NCBI GenBank assembly: GCA_017533915.1 | Contig: JAFWHX010000014.1 | Coordinates: 1 to 64,000 of the forward strand | Length of the DNA stretch: 64,000 bases | Reading direction: 5' to 3' | DNA from: Eubacterium sp. | GTDB taxonomy: Bacteria; Bacillota; Clostridia; Peptostreptococcales; Anaerovoracaceae | Shown here: positions 19,376 to 28,839 of the stretch, one piece after another | How the letters are laid out: each line of letters starts with the position of its first letter | Position numbering within the stretch: position 1 is the first letter of the stretch | Position numbers and translations under genes: made by a program | Notes under the pieces: model-generated | What the model was told of the DNA's origin: nothing | Seen by the model: the letters and a program-made list of their open reading frames with translations, nothing else | Database searches by the model: none

Positions 19376-21208
19376 TTACTTGACGCTGATCTTCACTTTC
19401 ACGGTCTTGGAAGCTGGACCGTATGTCCCGTTTCCGGCTGCTTTAACTTTTACTTTAATTGTGTATTTGCCTTTTTTCAGTCCTTTCTTTACGGTTATGA
19501 CACCGGACTTGGAGATCTTGATCTTTTTCTTTGCTTTTGGATCTTTCTTGGCCAGGCTGTATGTCACCTTCCCTACAGCTTTACTGACTTTGAAAGCAGC
19601 CTTTTTCTTGATCTTCTGATCTTTTTTCTTTAATTTCGAGTATTTTATTTTAACTGGTTTGCTTTTAGCTGACATAGTATTCTTGAGTTTTATAACTACT
19701 GGCACTTTACATTCACGGCCGTTATACTCTACGGTCATGTAGTTCTGCTTATCTGGCTTCCACGGCTCCTCGTCCTGTTTGCTTTGGAAATATACATCAT
19801 CTGCGTTGATAACTTCCCCGTCACTGCTGATAAAACTGTACCGGTCATCGTTATATACATATTCTTTGTCTACGCTGCCTCTGGTGACGATCAGTCTGTC
19901 ACCATCCTGCATTCTCGGAGTATAATACCAGAAAAATGGATTGTCATCATAATCTACATCCCATTCTCCTTGTTTTTTATTATTTTCAACGTACTCGTAT
20001 GGGGCAGCAGGTATATATGCTATACTATTGATCGAGTTAGACTGTATCGTTACTTTCACAGTGCTTTTTTGCCCGAGATACCACACAGTGAGCTCATTAT
20101 CAGAGCCGAGAGTCCAGTGCTTTTTATACTGATTAGTTACAAAGTCTACATCACGCTCCTGGATCCTCCCTTCTTCTCCCACAAAGCATTCTTCGTCACT
20201 GGAGTAAGTATATGTCAGGGTCCTGCCGTCTTTTACTACTGTCAGTTTGTCACCGTTCTTCGGCAGATCGATCTCATATTCAAAATACTCCTTCTCATAC
20301 TTGTCTTCTTCAACCTCGCAATTTACGCCTTCAGTACAGACTAATGGAGAGACCGGCTCATATGAAACAGATTCTATAGGGCTTTCCACAATCCTCACCG
20401 GGATCTTGGATTCCTTCCCTGCATAATTGAAAGTAATGGAATACTTGCCGCCTTTCACCCAGTGATGCTCATACTGATTATCTGTTAAATCGATATCCTG
20501 CGAAGATATCCAAGTCCCGTCGGAACAGCGGAAGATATAATAATCGTCTTCGTATTCTTCATCATATTCATAAACATAAGTCTTGACTGTACTGTCCTTC
20601 ATCGTGACCTTGATCTTATCTTTATCTTCTATTGAGTAATAATAACAGTAATACTCGTTGTCGTATTCGTCCTCGTCCCAGTAGCCATTACAGTACTCAA
20701 CAAAATCATAAGGCTCGTGAGGTATATATTCCACTTTGTCGATGCTGTTCTCAACAACTGTAGCTGTAAGATCAAATTCAAAGTCGTCATATCCTATAGT
20801 GAATGTATGAGGTCCTAACCCCCATTGCTCATCCCACTGTCTGTCAGACGCATCAGTTCCTACTTCATATCTCTCGATACTGTAGCCCCCTTCGCCTATG
20901 AAAGCTTCCTCACTGCTGTCATAAACAAATTTTGACCTGGTGCTGTCTGCATTGATAAGGATAAGAGTACTGCCGTCCACATATATCTTACTACTCACCT
21001 GATAATAGAAAAGGCCTTCATCCTCATCTATATGTCCGTCTATATACTCTTCCAATTTTATAGGGCCTCCTGCAGGCTCGAATTCTATGCCGGTCACCTG
21101 ATCGAGATCCGGACTGGTATAGGCATAGCCGAACACTGTTCCGACTGACAGTGCGATCGACACTGCCAATGTCATCAAAAGCAACAGCCTGATCCTTTTC
21201 GCTTCCAT
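19376..21208 (-). CDS. Secreted four-repeat protein with Lys-rich C-terminal domain
   Basis: I use the ATG at 21208 (MEAKRIRLLLLMTLAVSIAL), which has AAAGGAGAG 8 nt upstream and gives 610 residues; a longer frame would precede the signal. A signal peptide (1-30) is followed by four related units of about 115 residues. Each has a Tyr/Asp-rich start, a segment like YVYNDDRYSF and a turn like YNGRECKVPVVI. The last 90 residues are strongly basic (KKGLKKGKYTIKVKVKAAGN) and match the C-terminal domain of two other secreted proteins in the window. There is no LPXTG motif. I do not recognise the repeat family; an Ig-like fold is a guess. It converges with the deacetylase gene. Confidence 0.8.
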   Translation of the reverse strand: MEAKRIRLLLLMTLAVSIALSVGTVFGYAYTSPDLDQVTGIEFEPAGGPIKLEEYIDGHIDEDEGLFYYQVSSKIYVDGSTLILINADSTRSKFVYDSSEEAFIGEGGYSIERYEVGTDASDRQWDEQWGLGPHTFTIGYDDFEFDLTATVVENSIDKVEYIPHEPYDFVEYCNGYWDEDEYDNEYYCYYYSIEDKDKIKVTMKDSTVKTYVYEYDEEYEDDYYIFRCSDGTWISSQDIDLTDNQYEHHWVKGGKYSITFNYAGKESKIPVRIVESPIESVSYEPVSPLVCTEGVNCEVEEDKYEKEYFEYEIDLPKNGDKLTVVKDGRTLTYTYSSDEECFVGEEGRIQERDVDFVTNQYKKHWTLGSDNELTVWYLGQKSTVKVTIQSNSINSIAYIPAAPYEYVENNKKQGEWDVDYDDNPFFWYYTPRMQDGDRLIVTRGSVDKEYVYNDDRYSFISSDGEVINADDVYFQSKQDEEPWKPDKQNYMTVEYNGRECKVPVVIKLKNTMSAKSKPVKIKYSKLKKKDQKIKKKAAFKVSKAVGKVTYSLAKKDPKAKKKIKISKSGVITVKKGLKKGKYTIKVKVKAAGNGTYGPASKTVKVKISVK

Positions 21209-21315
21209 TTTCTGCTCTCCTTTCAGCTTCGATGTTAACAGTATACCGGAAGATCCGTTAAGCGCATCGATATGCCTACTGTCATTATAACCCCTCGTTA
21301 GAATCAATTAAAGTG

Positions 21316-21324
21316 TGGTATAAT
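21316..21324 (+). promoter_or_regulatory. Extended -10 promoter of the TSCPD-domain gene
   Basis: TG-G-TATAAT at 21316-21324, with only a weak -35, about 37 bp before the ATG. An AGGAGG site at 21348-21353 precedes that start. Confidence 0.6.
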
Positions 21325-21361
21325 CATGTAGCAGATAAAATATACGCAGGAGGTTTTTTAC

Positions 21362-21634
21362 ATGCAGTACACATACAATACGACCGGAACGTGTTCTCAA
21401 CGTATAGATTTTGATATGGACGAAAACAACAAAGTCACGAACATCAGCTTCCTTGGCGGATGCAACGGAAACCTGAAAGCCATATCAAAGCTCGTAAACG
21501 GGTGGACCGCTGAAGAGATCGCCGACAAGCTGCTCGGCAACACATGCGGACCGAGGCCGACATCGTGTGCGGATCAGCTGGCAAGAGCAGTCATGCTCGC
21601 ACAGCAGAAGCAGGAAGAGAACGCGGAAAAGTAA
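21362..21634 (+). CDS. TSCPD-domain protein (TIGR03905-like)
   Basis: The 90-residue protein contains four conserved cysteines in the pattern GTCSQRIDF, FLGGCNGNL, GNTCGPRPTSCADQL. This matches the small TSCPD-domain family related to the C-terminal zinc region of vitamin B12-dependent ribonucleotide reductases. Here the motif is TSCAD. The fold probably binds metal, but the function is not known. AGGAGG precedes the ATG by 8 nt. hisJ follows 17 bp later, so the two are probably co-transcribed. Confidence 0.8.
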   Translation: MQYTYNTTGTCSQRIDFDMDENNKVTNISFLGGCNGNLKAISKLVNGWTAEEIADKLLGNTCGPRPTSCADQLARAVMLAQQKQEENAEK

Positions 21635-21651
21635 GCAAAGGGGATCCTTAA

Positions 21652-22509
21652 ATGCCGGCGTTTAAAACCAATTATCATACACACAGCACATACTGCGACG
21701 GTGAGAGCAACCTCCGCGAGATAGCTGAGCAGGCTGCTCGTTTTGGCATGACTGAGCTGGGATTCTCCGGCCACTCATACACGTCGATCGACGAGAGCTA
21801 CTGCATGTCTCAGGACGGCATGCAGGCGTATTATGATGAGGTCGGCATACTCGCGGAAGAGTACGGCCCCCGGCTCAGGATCCTTCGCGGGATAGAGATG
21901 GACTACTTCTCAAATCCGGAGGACTACAGCTACGACTGGGATCATATAATATGCTCATGCCATTATATCAAAAAAAACGGTGAGATCTTCCCGGTCGATG
22001 AATCTGAAGACATACTAATGGACGCCTGCAGTAAATATTACTCGGGCGACATCTATTCTCTGATCGATGATTACTACAATGAAGTCGGGAACGTAGCTGA
22101 TGTTGTCCGCGCCGGCTGCATCACAGCAGAATCATCAGCTGACGCCGCACTTATCATCGGCCACTTTGACCTGATCACCAAATTCAACGAGGGCGGCAGG
22201 CTGTTCGATGAATCCGATCCGCGCTACGTAAGCGCATGGACAGGCGCGCTGGACAGACTGTGCGGACAGGCGTCTTCTGAAGCTGCCCGTAATACCATAT
22301 TATTTGAGATCAATACCGGCGCGATGTCGAGAGGATACAGGACTGCTCCGTACCCTTCCAAAGAAATACTGGCCGAGATCGCTCACCGCGGGATGTCCGT
22401 CATACTATCGAGCGATTCTCATGAAAAGTCGACTCTCACGTATGGATTCGATGAAGCTTACGAGCTCGCGGCAGAGTGCGGGGTGAACGTATTGCATTCG
22501 ATAGGATGA
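21652..22509 (+). CDS. hisJ: Histidinol-phosphatase, PHP family
   Basis: The enzyme removes phosphate from L-histidinol phosphate, the next-to-last part of histidine synthesis. The PHP metal motif NYHTHSTYCDGESN is at residues 7-20. Further metal ligands lie in ICSCHYI, IGHFDL and SSDSHE. The 285 residues fit the HisJ/HisK phosphatases. It supplies the activity missing from the short HisB encoded in the converging his operon. It lies on the opposite strand and ends at a bidirectional terminator shared with hisIE. Confidence 0.9.
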   Translation: MPAFKTNYHTHSTYCDGESNLREIAEQAARFGMTELGFSGHSYTSIDESYCMSQDGMQAYYDEVGILAEEYGPRLRILRGIEMDYFSNPEDYSYDWDHIICSCHYIKKNGEIFPVDESEDILMDACSKYYSGDIYSLIDDYYNEVGNVADVVRAGCITAESSADAALIIGHFDLITKFNEGGRLFDESDPRYVSAWTGALDRLCGQASSEAARNTILFEINTGAMSRGYRTAPYPSKEILAEIAHRGMSVILSSDSHEKSTLTYGFDEAYELAAECGVNVLHSIG

Positions 22510-22524
22510 TACGATCATGTGAAC

Positions 22525-22567
22525 AAAAAACAAATGCAGGCGACTTAATTGCTGCCTGCATTTTTTG
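22525..22567. terminator. Bidirectional terminator between hisJ and hisIE
   Basis: A 9-bp stem (AATGCAGGC / GCCTGCATT) at 22533-22562 has TTTTTT on the plus side and AAAAAAC on the other. It can serve both converging units. Confidence 0.88.
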
Positions 22568-22583
22568 ATAGCATGATTTTTGA

Positions 22584-22640
22584 CCGTAATTCTTGACTAT
22601 ACCGTAATTTTTGACCGTAATTGTTGACTGTACCGTAATT
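22584..22640. repeat. 31-bp tandem duplication of CCGTAATT boxes
   Basis: CCGTAATT occurs at 22584, 22602, 22615 and 22633, that is, two pairs with a 31-bp period. It lies just downstream of the hisIE stop. Confidence 0.7.
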
Positions 22641-22665
22641 TTCAACTGTATAAGTAATGCTGCAC

Positions 22666-23343
22666 CTACGATGTCATGTGCTCCTGCTTGACCTTGTGGT
22701 CGATCACGTGGCGCGATGCGAGCTCGCGGCGGATGTCGTCGATAGAAATACCCATTTCGATCATCATGACCATCACGTGGTACGCCAGATCGGCGACTTC
22801 GTAGATGGTCTCTTTTTTATCATCTGCTTTCGCGGCGATAATGACCTCCGTGCTCTCCTCGCCAACTTTCTTCAGAATCTTGTCGATGCCTTTACTGAAG
22901 AGGTACGAGGTGTAAGAGCCTTCCTGCGGGTCTGTCTTTCGGCCGCGTATTAGCTCCATCAGATCCTCCATCGTGAAATCCTGCAGCTCGTCGCTCTGCC
23001 ATACCGGGTTAAAGAAGCATGATTCGGATCCCGTGTGGCAAGCCGGTCCGTCTTTCTCGACGATTACCTCGAGCGTATCCAGATCGCAGTCCGCAGTGAT
23101 GCTCACGATATGCTGATAATTACCGCTCGTATCGCCTTTCAGCCAGAGCTCCTGGCGCGACCTGCTCCAGAAACATGTAAGTTTCCGCTCCATAGAGATC
23201 TTCAGGCTCTCACGGTTCATCCACGCGACCATGAGGAGCTTGTGAGTTCCTGCTTCGATCACGACTGCCGGAATCAGCCCCTTCTCGTCAAACTTCAGCT
23301 GATCTATATCAAAATCTTCATTAATTGCTGTATTCTCTGCCAT
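22666..23343 (-). CDS. hisIE: Bifunctional phosphoribosyl-AMP cyclohydrolase / phosphoribosyl-ATP pyrophosphatase
   Basis: It catalyses the second and third steps of histidine synthesis. The N-terminal HisI domain (about residues 20-125) has [17 protein letters not shown] and the zinc/metal segment DCDLDTL...CHTGSESCF. The C-terminal HisE helical domain (about 140-220) has [12 protein letters not shown] and [14 protein letters not shown] choose the ATG at 23343 ([12 protein letters not shown]), which has an AGGA site 8 nt upstream; the ATG 24 bp earlier has none. It is the last gene of the his operon. Confidence 0.95.
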   Translation of the reverse strand: MAENTAINEDFDIDQLKFDEKGLIPAVVIEAGTHKLLMVAWMNRESLKISMERKLTCFWSRSRQELWLKGDTSGNYQHIVSITADCDLDTLEVIVEKDGPACHTGSESCFFNPVWQSDELQDFTMEDLMELIRGRKTDPQEGSYTSYLFSKGIDKILKKVGEESTEVIIAAKADDKKETIYEVADLAYHVMVMMIEMGISIDDIRRELASRHVIDHKVKQEHMTS

Positions 23344-23428
23344 TTCTTCTTTCCTCACTGGATTCATTTCGATCCGCAGCAGGAGCGCTTTGGATCTCCC
23401 TCCGATCCCATCTGCCTGGACCGGAAAA

Positions 23429-24187
23429 CTAGATACGCACGGTGATACCTTCTGCCGCGAGGGCTTTTTTCAGGTCTGGGATAGCTACTTCACCGAAGTG
23501 GAATATCGAGGCTGCAAGACCTGCATCGACTTTCGGAAGCGTTTTGAACAATGTAATGAAATCATCTATCGATCCGGCGCCGCCTGATGCGATGACGGGC
23601 ACGTCGACAGCGTCACTCACTGCGCGCAGCATATCGATGTCGAATCCGCCTTTGACGCCGTCGGTATCGATCGAGTTCAGAACGACTTCACCCGCGCCGT
23701 TTTCGACGCATGATTTTATCCAGCTGACCGCCTCCATGCCGGTGTTCTCACGCGCTCCTTTAGAAAACACGCGGTACACGCCGTCGATTAGCGCAACGTC
23801 CGCTGAGATCACAACGCACTGATCGCCATATTTCTCGGCTGCCCGCGGGATAAGCGACGGGTCTGCTATCGCGCCCGAGTTTACGCTCACTTTGTCCGCG
23901 CCGCATTTCAGCACCCGGTCAAAATCGTCAAGTGTCGAGATCCCGCCTCCTACTGTCAGCGGGATGAATATCTTTGAAGCTGCCTCCGTCAGAATATCTG
24001 TAAAAAGCTTCCGTCCTTCTGCGCTTGCGGTGATGTCGTAGAACACAAGCTCATCTGCGCCGCTCCTGCTGTAGAAATCCGCAAGCTCCACCGGCGAGTT
24101 CACATCGCTCAGACCCTGGAACTTCACGCCCTTCACTACCCTGCCGTCCTTCACGTCAAGGCACGGGATTATTCTTTTAGTTAACAT
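23429..24187 (-). CDS. hisF: Imidazole glycerol phosphate synthase, cyclase subunit
   Basis: HisF is the (beta/alpha)8 barrel that uses ammonia from HisH to make imidazole glycerol phosphate and AICAR. The start [20 protein letters not shown] is canonical, with the catalytic Asp11 in CLDVKDG. The second catalytic Asp is in [14 protein letters not shown], and phosphate sites are in VGGGI and SGGAG. It is 252 residues long. It follows hisH by 24 bp; hisA, which normally lies between hisH and hisF, is absent. Confidence 0.97.
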   Translation of the reverse strand: MLTKRIIPCLDVKDGRVVKGVKFQGLSDVNSPVELADFYSRSGADELVFYDITASAEGRKLFTDILTEAASKIFIPLTVGGGISTLDDFDRVLKCGADKVSVNSGAIADPSLIPRAAEKYGDQCVVISADVALIDGVYRVFSKGARENTGMEAVSWIKSCVENGAGEVVLNSIDTDGVKGGFDIDMLRAVSDAVDVPVIASGGAGSIDDFITLFKTLPKVDAGLAASIFHFGEVAIPDLKKALAAEGITVRI

Positions 24188-24211
24188 ATTCTCAAGTCCT
24201 CGCTTAAACTG

Positions 24212-24877
24212 TTACCAGCTGCAGAAATTCTGCAGTATCTGCATGCCGACGTCGCCGCTTTTTTCAGGATGGAACTGGCAGCCGATGACGCTTCCGCTCG
24301 CGACGGCGGCGGTAACTGTCTTCCCGTATTCGCATGTCGCTGCGAGCTGTGCCGGATCAGCGTCCCCGTAATATGAATGCACGAAATAAACGTAAGCACC
24401 GTCCGGGACGTTATTGAACACAGGGTGCTTTCCAGTGCTTCGGCAGACTGCATGATCGCCGTCCAGTGACTCGGGATTCCCGTTCGGATCATGGAAATCA
24501 AGAGAGTTCCAGCCGATCTGGGGGATCTTGAAGCCTTCAGGAAGATACCCTTCCAATGGGCGCACTGTGCCTCTGATCAGGCCGAGCCCCTGGTGCTCGC
24601 CGTATTCCAGGCTCCGCTCGAACAAAAGCTGCATGCCTAGGCATATGCCCATGAGCGGCTTTCCTGCCAGTGCTTCCTCACGGATCACTTCATCCAGGCC
24701 GCGCGACCTTAGTGCTTCTGCCGCATCGCCGAACGCCCCGACACCTGGCAGGATCAGGCGGTACGCCTTTCTTATTTTTTCTATATCATCAGTTACTTCC
24801 GCATCGGCTCCTATATGCTTCAGTGAAGATGCGAGCGAGAACAGATTCCCCGCGCCGTAATCGATTATTGCGATCAT
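24212..24877 (-). CDS. hisH: Imidazole glycerol phosphate synthase, glutaminase subunit
   Basis: HisH releases ammonia from glutamine for HisF. I use the ATG at 24877 (MIAIIDYGAGNLFSLASSLK), with AAGGAC upstream, giving 221 residues. The triad is visible: the nucleophile Cys in MGICLGMQLLFE, and His and Glu in GCQFHPEKSGD. A longer frame would read through the repeat between hisB and hisH and is rejected. Confidence 0.96.
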   Translation of the reverse strand: MIAIIDYGAGNLFSLASSLKHIGADAEVTDDIEKIRKAYRLILPGVGAFGDAAEALRSRGLDEVIREEALAGKPLMGICLGMQLLFERSLEYGEHQGLGLIRGTVRPLEGYLPEGFKIPQIGWNSLDFHDPNGNPESLDGDHAVCRSTGKHPVFNNVPDGAYVYFVHSYYGDADPAQLAATCEYGKTVTAAVASGSVIGCQFHPEKSGDVGMQILQNFCSW

Positions 24878-24904
24878 CTGAAATGTCCTTTTGCTGCCTG
24901 GGCT

Positions 24905-24957
24905 GCGCCAGCTGCCCGGCATATCGTGCCGCGGCGGCGCCAGCTGCCCGGCATATC
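24905..24957. repeat. 21-bp direct repeat, 32-bp period, in the hisB-hisH gap
   Basis: The same 21 bp, starting GCGCCAGCTG, occurs at 24905-24925 and 24937-24957, between the hisB stop and the hisH start. Confidence 0.88.
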
Positions 24958-24963
24958 ATTTCT

Positions 24964-25551
24964 TTACAGTACTCCTTTGGTCGATGGGATCTCGTCAGCA
25001 TATGCCGGGTCGATCTCCACCGCGGTCTTAAGCGTGCGCGCGAGCGACTTGAACGTGCCCTCGATGATGTGGTGCGAGTTCTCACCTGCAAGCTGCACGA
25101 TGTGGATCGTCATGTCAGCATTCCGTACGAATCCAAGCATGAACTCCTTCACGAGCTCAGTGTCGAACGTTCCGACTTTCTGCGTCGGTATGTCAAGATC
25201 AAAGCCCAGATAGTCGCGGCCTGAGATGTCGACGGCTGTCAGTATCAGAGCCTCGTCCATCGGAAGTGTGGTGTCTGCATATCTGCGTATGCCCTTCTTG
25301 TCTCCGAGAGCTTCGCTGAAAGCCTTGCCGAGCGAGATGCCGATGTCTTCGACTGAGTGATGATCGTCCACGTAATTGTCCCCGTCGCACCTGACAGCAA
25401 GGTCAAACCTTCCGTGCTTCGCGAAAAGAGTAAGCATATGGTCAAGGAAGCCGACTCCTGTGTCGATCTTGCTTCTTCCAGTCCCCTCAAGCGTGAGGCT
25501 CACACTTATTTTTGTTTCAGCGGTGTCTCGCCTTATCTCAGCAGTTCTCAC
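24964..25551 (-). CDS. hisB: Imidazoleglycerol-phosphate dehydratase
   Basis: It dehydrates imidazole glycerol phosphate to imidazole acetol phosphate. The 195 residues are the monofunctional form without a phosphatase domain; HisJ supplies that activity. Metal-binding histidines are visible in GFLDHMLTLFAKHG and DDHHSVEDIG. The start is GTG at 25551, after GGAGCAGGAA. Confidence 0.96.
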   Translation of the reverse strand: MRTAEIRRDTAETKISVSLTLEGTGRSKIDTGVGFLDHMLTLFAKHGRFDLAVRCDGDNYVDDHHSVEDIGISLGKAFSEALGDKKGIRRYADTTLPMDEALILTAVDISGRDYLGFDLDIPTQKVGTFDTELVKEFMLGFVRNADMTIHIVQLAGENSHHIIEGTFKSLARTLKTAVEIDPAYADEIPSTKGVL

Positions 25552-25635
25552 TTCCTGCTCCTTTCTGCTCTTTCCCAGAACAAGTATAATACAGGGCTTT
25601 CCTGAACACGCCTGCCCCGGATCTGAGCGCTCCTT

Positions 25636-26736
25636 CTACTCCTGTTCCCGGCCCGCGCCCGGATATGTGCTCAGTATGTCTGCGACAGCTGCGAGCAGTG
25701 TGTCCATCTGCTCGCGGGTTCCGATGGTTATACGGTTGTAGTTTCGTATCCTGTCGTTATTGAAGTGTCTGATCAGGATCTTTCGGTCTTTAAGCTGCCT
25801 GTACAGGTCTTCCCCGCTGATGTCAGGATGCTTCGCAAAGACAAAGTTAGTTGCGGACGGAAGGACTTTGAAGCCCATCTCCATGAGCGCGTTCCTGGTG
25901 TAGCGGCGGTTTTCTTTTATTATCTCTATGTTACTCTGATAGTAGGCGTCGTCATCAAGCGCGGCTTCAGCGAGCCTCTGCGAGACGCCGTTCACGTTGT
26001 ACGGTGCCTGCGACTGCTGCATCAGCAGAAGATCTGCGATGAGACTTTTGCTCGCGACAGCAAAGCCCACACGGCCGCCGGCGAAGCTTCTCGACTTGGA
26101 ATAAGTGTGGCATACGATCAGGTTGTCATACTTTTTGATCAACGGAACAGCCGACTCCCAGCCGAAGTCGACGTACGCTTGATCGATCAGCACCGCGCGG
26201 CCGGCGTTGGATGAGACTATCTTCTCGATGTCCGCAAGCGGAAGCGCGATCCCTGTCGGCGCGTTCGGATTCGGCATGACGACATTGCAGCCCGTGTTCA
26301 TGAATTTCTCGGGATCGATCGTCATGTCGCCTTCGATCGGGATGGTCCTGTAGCTCACGCCGTGGAGCCCGCAGAGCACTTCATAGAAATTGTACGTAAT
26401 GTCCGGGAAGACTACAGTCGGCTCTCCTTCAGGACCCGGACATGGGTTGAACGCCTGAAACACATAGTTCAGAGCGTCATCCGAACCATTAGTTACGATG
26501 ATGTTATCCAGCTCCACGTCATACTTCTCAGCCAGTTTGCGGCGGAGCTCCGTGCAGAACGGGTCCGAATAGAACCTGAGGCTTCCCACATCAAAACCTT
26601 TAAGCGCTTCTATCACTTTCGGCGAAGGCGGGAACGGGCTCTCATTCGTGTTCAGCCTGATATATTCCGGCCCAGGCTGCTCGCCTGACTCGTATGCCTT
26701 GAATCCTTCATATCGTTTGTCCAGATACCGACTCAT
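25636..26736 (-). CDS. hisC: Histidinol-phosphate aminotransferase
   Basis: A PLP enzyme of fold type I that converts imidazole acetol phosphate to histidinol phosphate. The PLP lysine is in CHTYSKSRSFAGGRVGFA. Other family segments are YIRLNTNESPFPPSP, TNGSDD and PNPNAPTG. The 366 residues are full length. It lies between hisD and hisB, the usual order in clostridial his operons. GAAAGG precedes the ATG. Confidence 0.96.
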   Translation of the reverse strand: MSRYLDKRYEGFKAYESGEQPGPEYIRLNTNESPFPPSPKVIEALKGFDVGSLRFYSDPFCTELRRKLAEKYDVELDNIIVTNGSDDALNYVFQAFNPCPGPEGEPTVVFPDITYNFYEVLCGLHGVSYRTIPIEGDMTIDPEKFMNTGCNVVMPNPNAPTGIALPLADIEKIVSSNAGRAVLIDQAYVDFGWESAVPLIKKYDNLIVCHTYSKSRSFAGGRVGFAVASKSLIADLLLMQQSQAPYNVNGVSQRLAEAALDDDAYYQSNIEIIKENRRYTRNALMEMGFKVLPSATNFVFAKHPDISGEDLYRQLKDRKILIRHFNNDRIRNYNRITIGTREQMDTLLAAVADILSTYPGAGREQE

Positions 26737-26763
26737 ATGCTGCCTTTCTTTTTATCTATCCTT

Positions 26764-28077
26764 TTAGTGCCAGATCACGTCTGCGCCAGCTTTTCCGTCT
26801 TTCTGCTTCTGTTCGCGGCGGATAAGAACGCTCTTTGCGTGACCCTGCAGCCCTTCTTCTTCTGCGAAGCGCGCGATCTTGTCGGCGACTTTGTCGAGCG
26901 CCTCTGCTGTGTAATACGAATACTGAGAGCGCTTGGTGAAATCGTCTACTGAAAGAGCGCTGTAAAAGCGTGCTGTCCCGCTCGTCGGGAGCGTGTGATT
27001 CGGTCCCGCGAAGTAGTCGCCGAGTGCCTCCGGACAGTTCTTGCCGAGGAAGATCGATCCGGCGTTTCTGATCTTATCAAGATATGCGAACGGTTCGTCC
27101 ACGCAGAGCTCAAGATGCTCTGGCGCGATCTCGTTTGCTACTTCTATGACTTCGAGAAGGTCATCTGCGATGATGATCTTTCCATTGTTCTCTATCGACG
27201 CTCTTGCGATCTCCTCGCGTGGAAGAAGCGACAGCTGGTCCTCCAGTTCTTCTGCGACGCTGTGTGCGAGCACAGACGAATCTGTGACGAGCACTGCTGT
27301 AGCAAACTTATCGTGCTCAGCCTGTGAAAGCATGTCAGCCGCTACGACAACAGGATCGCATGAGCCGTCTGCGATCACGAGGATCTCGCTCGGTCCTGCT
27401 ACCATGTCGATCGCTACTTCGCCGAACACCTGCTTCTTTGCTTCAGCAACAAAAGCATTTCCCGGCCCTACGATCTTATCTACTTTTGGTATCGTCTCAG
27501 TTCCATACGCCAGCGCCGCCACGGCCTGCGCGCCGCCTACTCTGAAGATCCTGGTGACCCCCGCGATCTTTGCCGCAGCAAGGATGACAGGGTTGATAGC
27601 ACCGCCTGTCGCAGGCGTTGTTATGATTATGTCCTCACAGCCTGCGATCTTTGCAGGTATGCAGTCCATGAGTACAGTCGAAGGATATGCAGCTGTCCCG
27701 CCCGGAACGTACACGCCCGCGCGCTGGATCGGCATCACCTTCTGACCCAGGACGATGCCGTCCTTCTCAGAGATAATGAAACTGTTTCTCTTCTGCCTGC
27801 TGTGGAAGTCCCGGATATTCGCAGCAGCTTCCTCCATCACACTGATAAGCTCCGGGTCTGCCTGGTCGTATGCTGCCTGGATCTCTTCCGCGCTCACCTC
27901 GAGGTCTTCTGACTCGTTATGATCAAATTTCCTGTTATATTCCAGTAGAGCTTTGTCTCCGTTATCTCTCACATCCTGAATGATGCCTGCGACTATGTCC
28001 TCGACGCCTGTCGGCATCTTTGTTCTCGACAAAATCTCATTTTTATCGACTTCTCCGTACTTGTAGATCTTGATCAA
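26764..28077 (-). CDS. hisD: Histidinol dehydrogenase
   Basis: This zinc enzyme carries out the last two oxidations from histidinol to histidine. The 437 residues contain PGGTAAYPSTVLM, the NAD region, AGPSEILVIADG, SQAEHDKFA and the active-site segment NEIAPEHLEL. The start is TTG at 28077 with AAGGAGG 8 nt upstream; the next ATG would remove conserved sequence. It follows hisG. Confidence 0.97.
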   Translation of the reverse strand: MIKIYKYGEVDKNEILSRTKMPTGVEDIVAGIIQDVRDNGDKALLEYNRKFDHNESEDLEVSAEEIQAAYDQADPELISVMEEAAANIRDFHSRQKRNSFIISEKDGIVLGQKVMPIQRAGVYVPGGTAAYPSTVLMDCIPAKIAGCEDIIITTPATGGAINPVILAAAKIAGVTRIFRVGGAQAVAALAYGTETIPKVDKIVGPGNAFVAEAKKQVFGEVAIDMVAGPSEILVIADGSCDPVVVAADMLSQAEHDKFATAVLVTDSSVLAHSVAEELEDQLSLLPREEIARASIENNGKIIIADDLLEVIEVANEIAPEHLELCVDEPFAYLDKIRNAGSIFLGKNCPEALGDYFAGPNHTLPTSGTARFYSALSVDDFTKRSQYSYYTAEALDKVADKIARFAEEEGLQGHAKSVLIRREQKQKDGKAGADVIWH

Positions 28078-28107
28078 AATCCTGCCTCCTTATCTATACT
28101 GTTATAA

Positions 28108-28734
28108 TTATAGCACGTCGGACAGTGCACTTGTCACGCGCTCTATCTCTTCTGTCTTGAATTTGAAATTGGCCTTGTTCGCGATCAGGCGGGCGCTTAT
28201 CTTGACTACCTCAGCCATCGGCACGAGGCCGTTCGCTTTGAGCGTGCTTCCAGTCTCGACGATATCGACGATCACGTCAGACAGCCCGAGCAGCGGCGCA
28301 AGCTCGATCGAGCCATGCAGCTCTATGATGTCGATATCCCTGCTCTTCCCTGCGTAATACCTGTTTGCGATGTTCGGGAATTTAGTCGCGACTCTCAGAG
28401 TCATGTCGTCATTGTCACGAAAATCCTTTGGAGCAGCTACCATCATCCTGCAGACACCGAGCCCCAGGTCGAGCAGCTCATACACATCCGGCTGGTGCTC
28501 AAGGAGCACATCGCTTCCGGCGATCCCTAGATCCGCAGCGCCTCTTCCGACGTAAACAGCCACATCAGACGGCTTTACCCAGAAGAACCTGACACCTTTC
28601 TCCTTGTTCTCAAAGAAAAGCTTTCTCGTATCGCTCAGGATATCCGGGCACTCGAGACCCGCTTTCTCAAAAAGACCATATACCTGCTCGCCGAGCCTCC
28701 CCTTAGGAAGCGCGACATTTACTATCTCACTCAA
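28108..28734 (-). CDS. hisG: ATP phosphoribosyltransferase, short-form catalytic subunit
   Basis: HisG commits ATP and PRPP to histidine synthesis. The 208 residues are the short form, which lacks the C-terminal regulatory domain and works as a hetero-octamer with HisZ. Conserved parts include VALPKGRLGEQVY, GAADLGIAGSDVL and the PRPP loop near DIVETGSTLKANGL. The start is TTG at 28734 with AAGGAG upstream. hisZ lies directly upstream, which agrees with the short form. Confidence 0.96.
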   Translation of the reverse strand: MSEIVNVALPKGRLGEQVYGLFEKAGLECPDILSDTRKLFFENKEKGVRFFWVKPSDVAVYVGRGAADLGIAGSDVLLEHQPDVYELLDLGLGVCRMMVAAPKDFRDNDDMTLRVATKFPNIANRYYAGKSRDIDIIELHGSIELAPLLGLSDVIVDIVETGSTLKANGLVPMAEVVKISARLIANKANFKFKTEEIERVTSALSDVL

Positions 28735-28839
28735 GATCTATCTCCTTAACAGTTCTGCTGCATTTCGCAGCGTTTTGTATCCAGATGCTTTTGCTTACTC
28801 CTGTTTCGTATATGAGCGTTTTATCCAGCTCTGTTCCGT

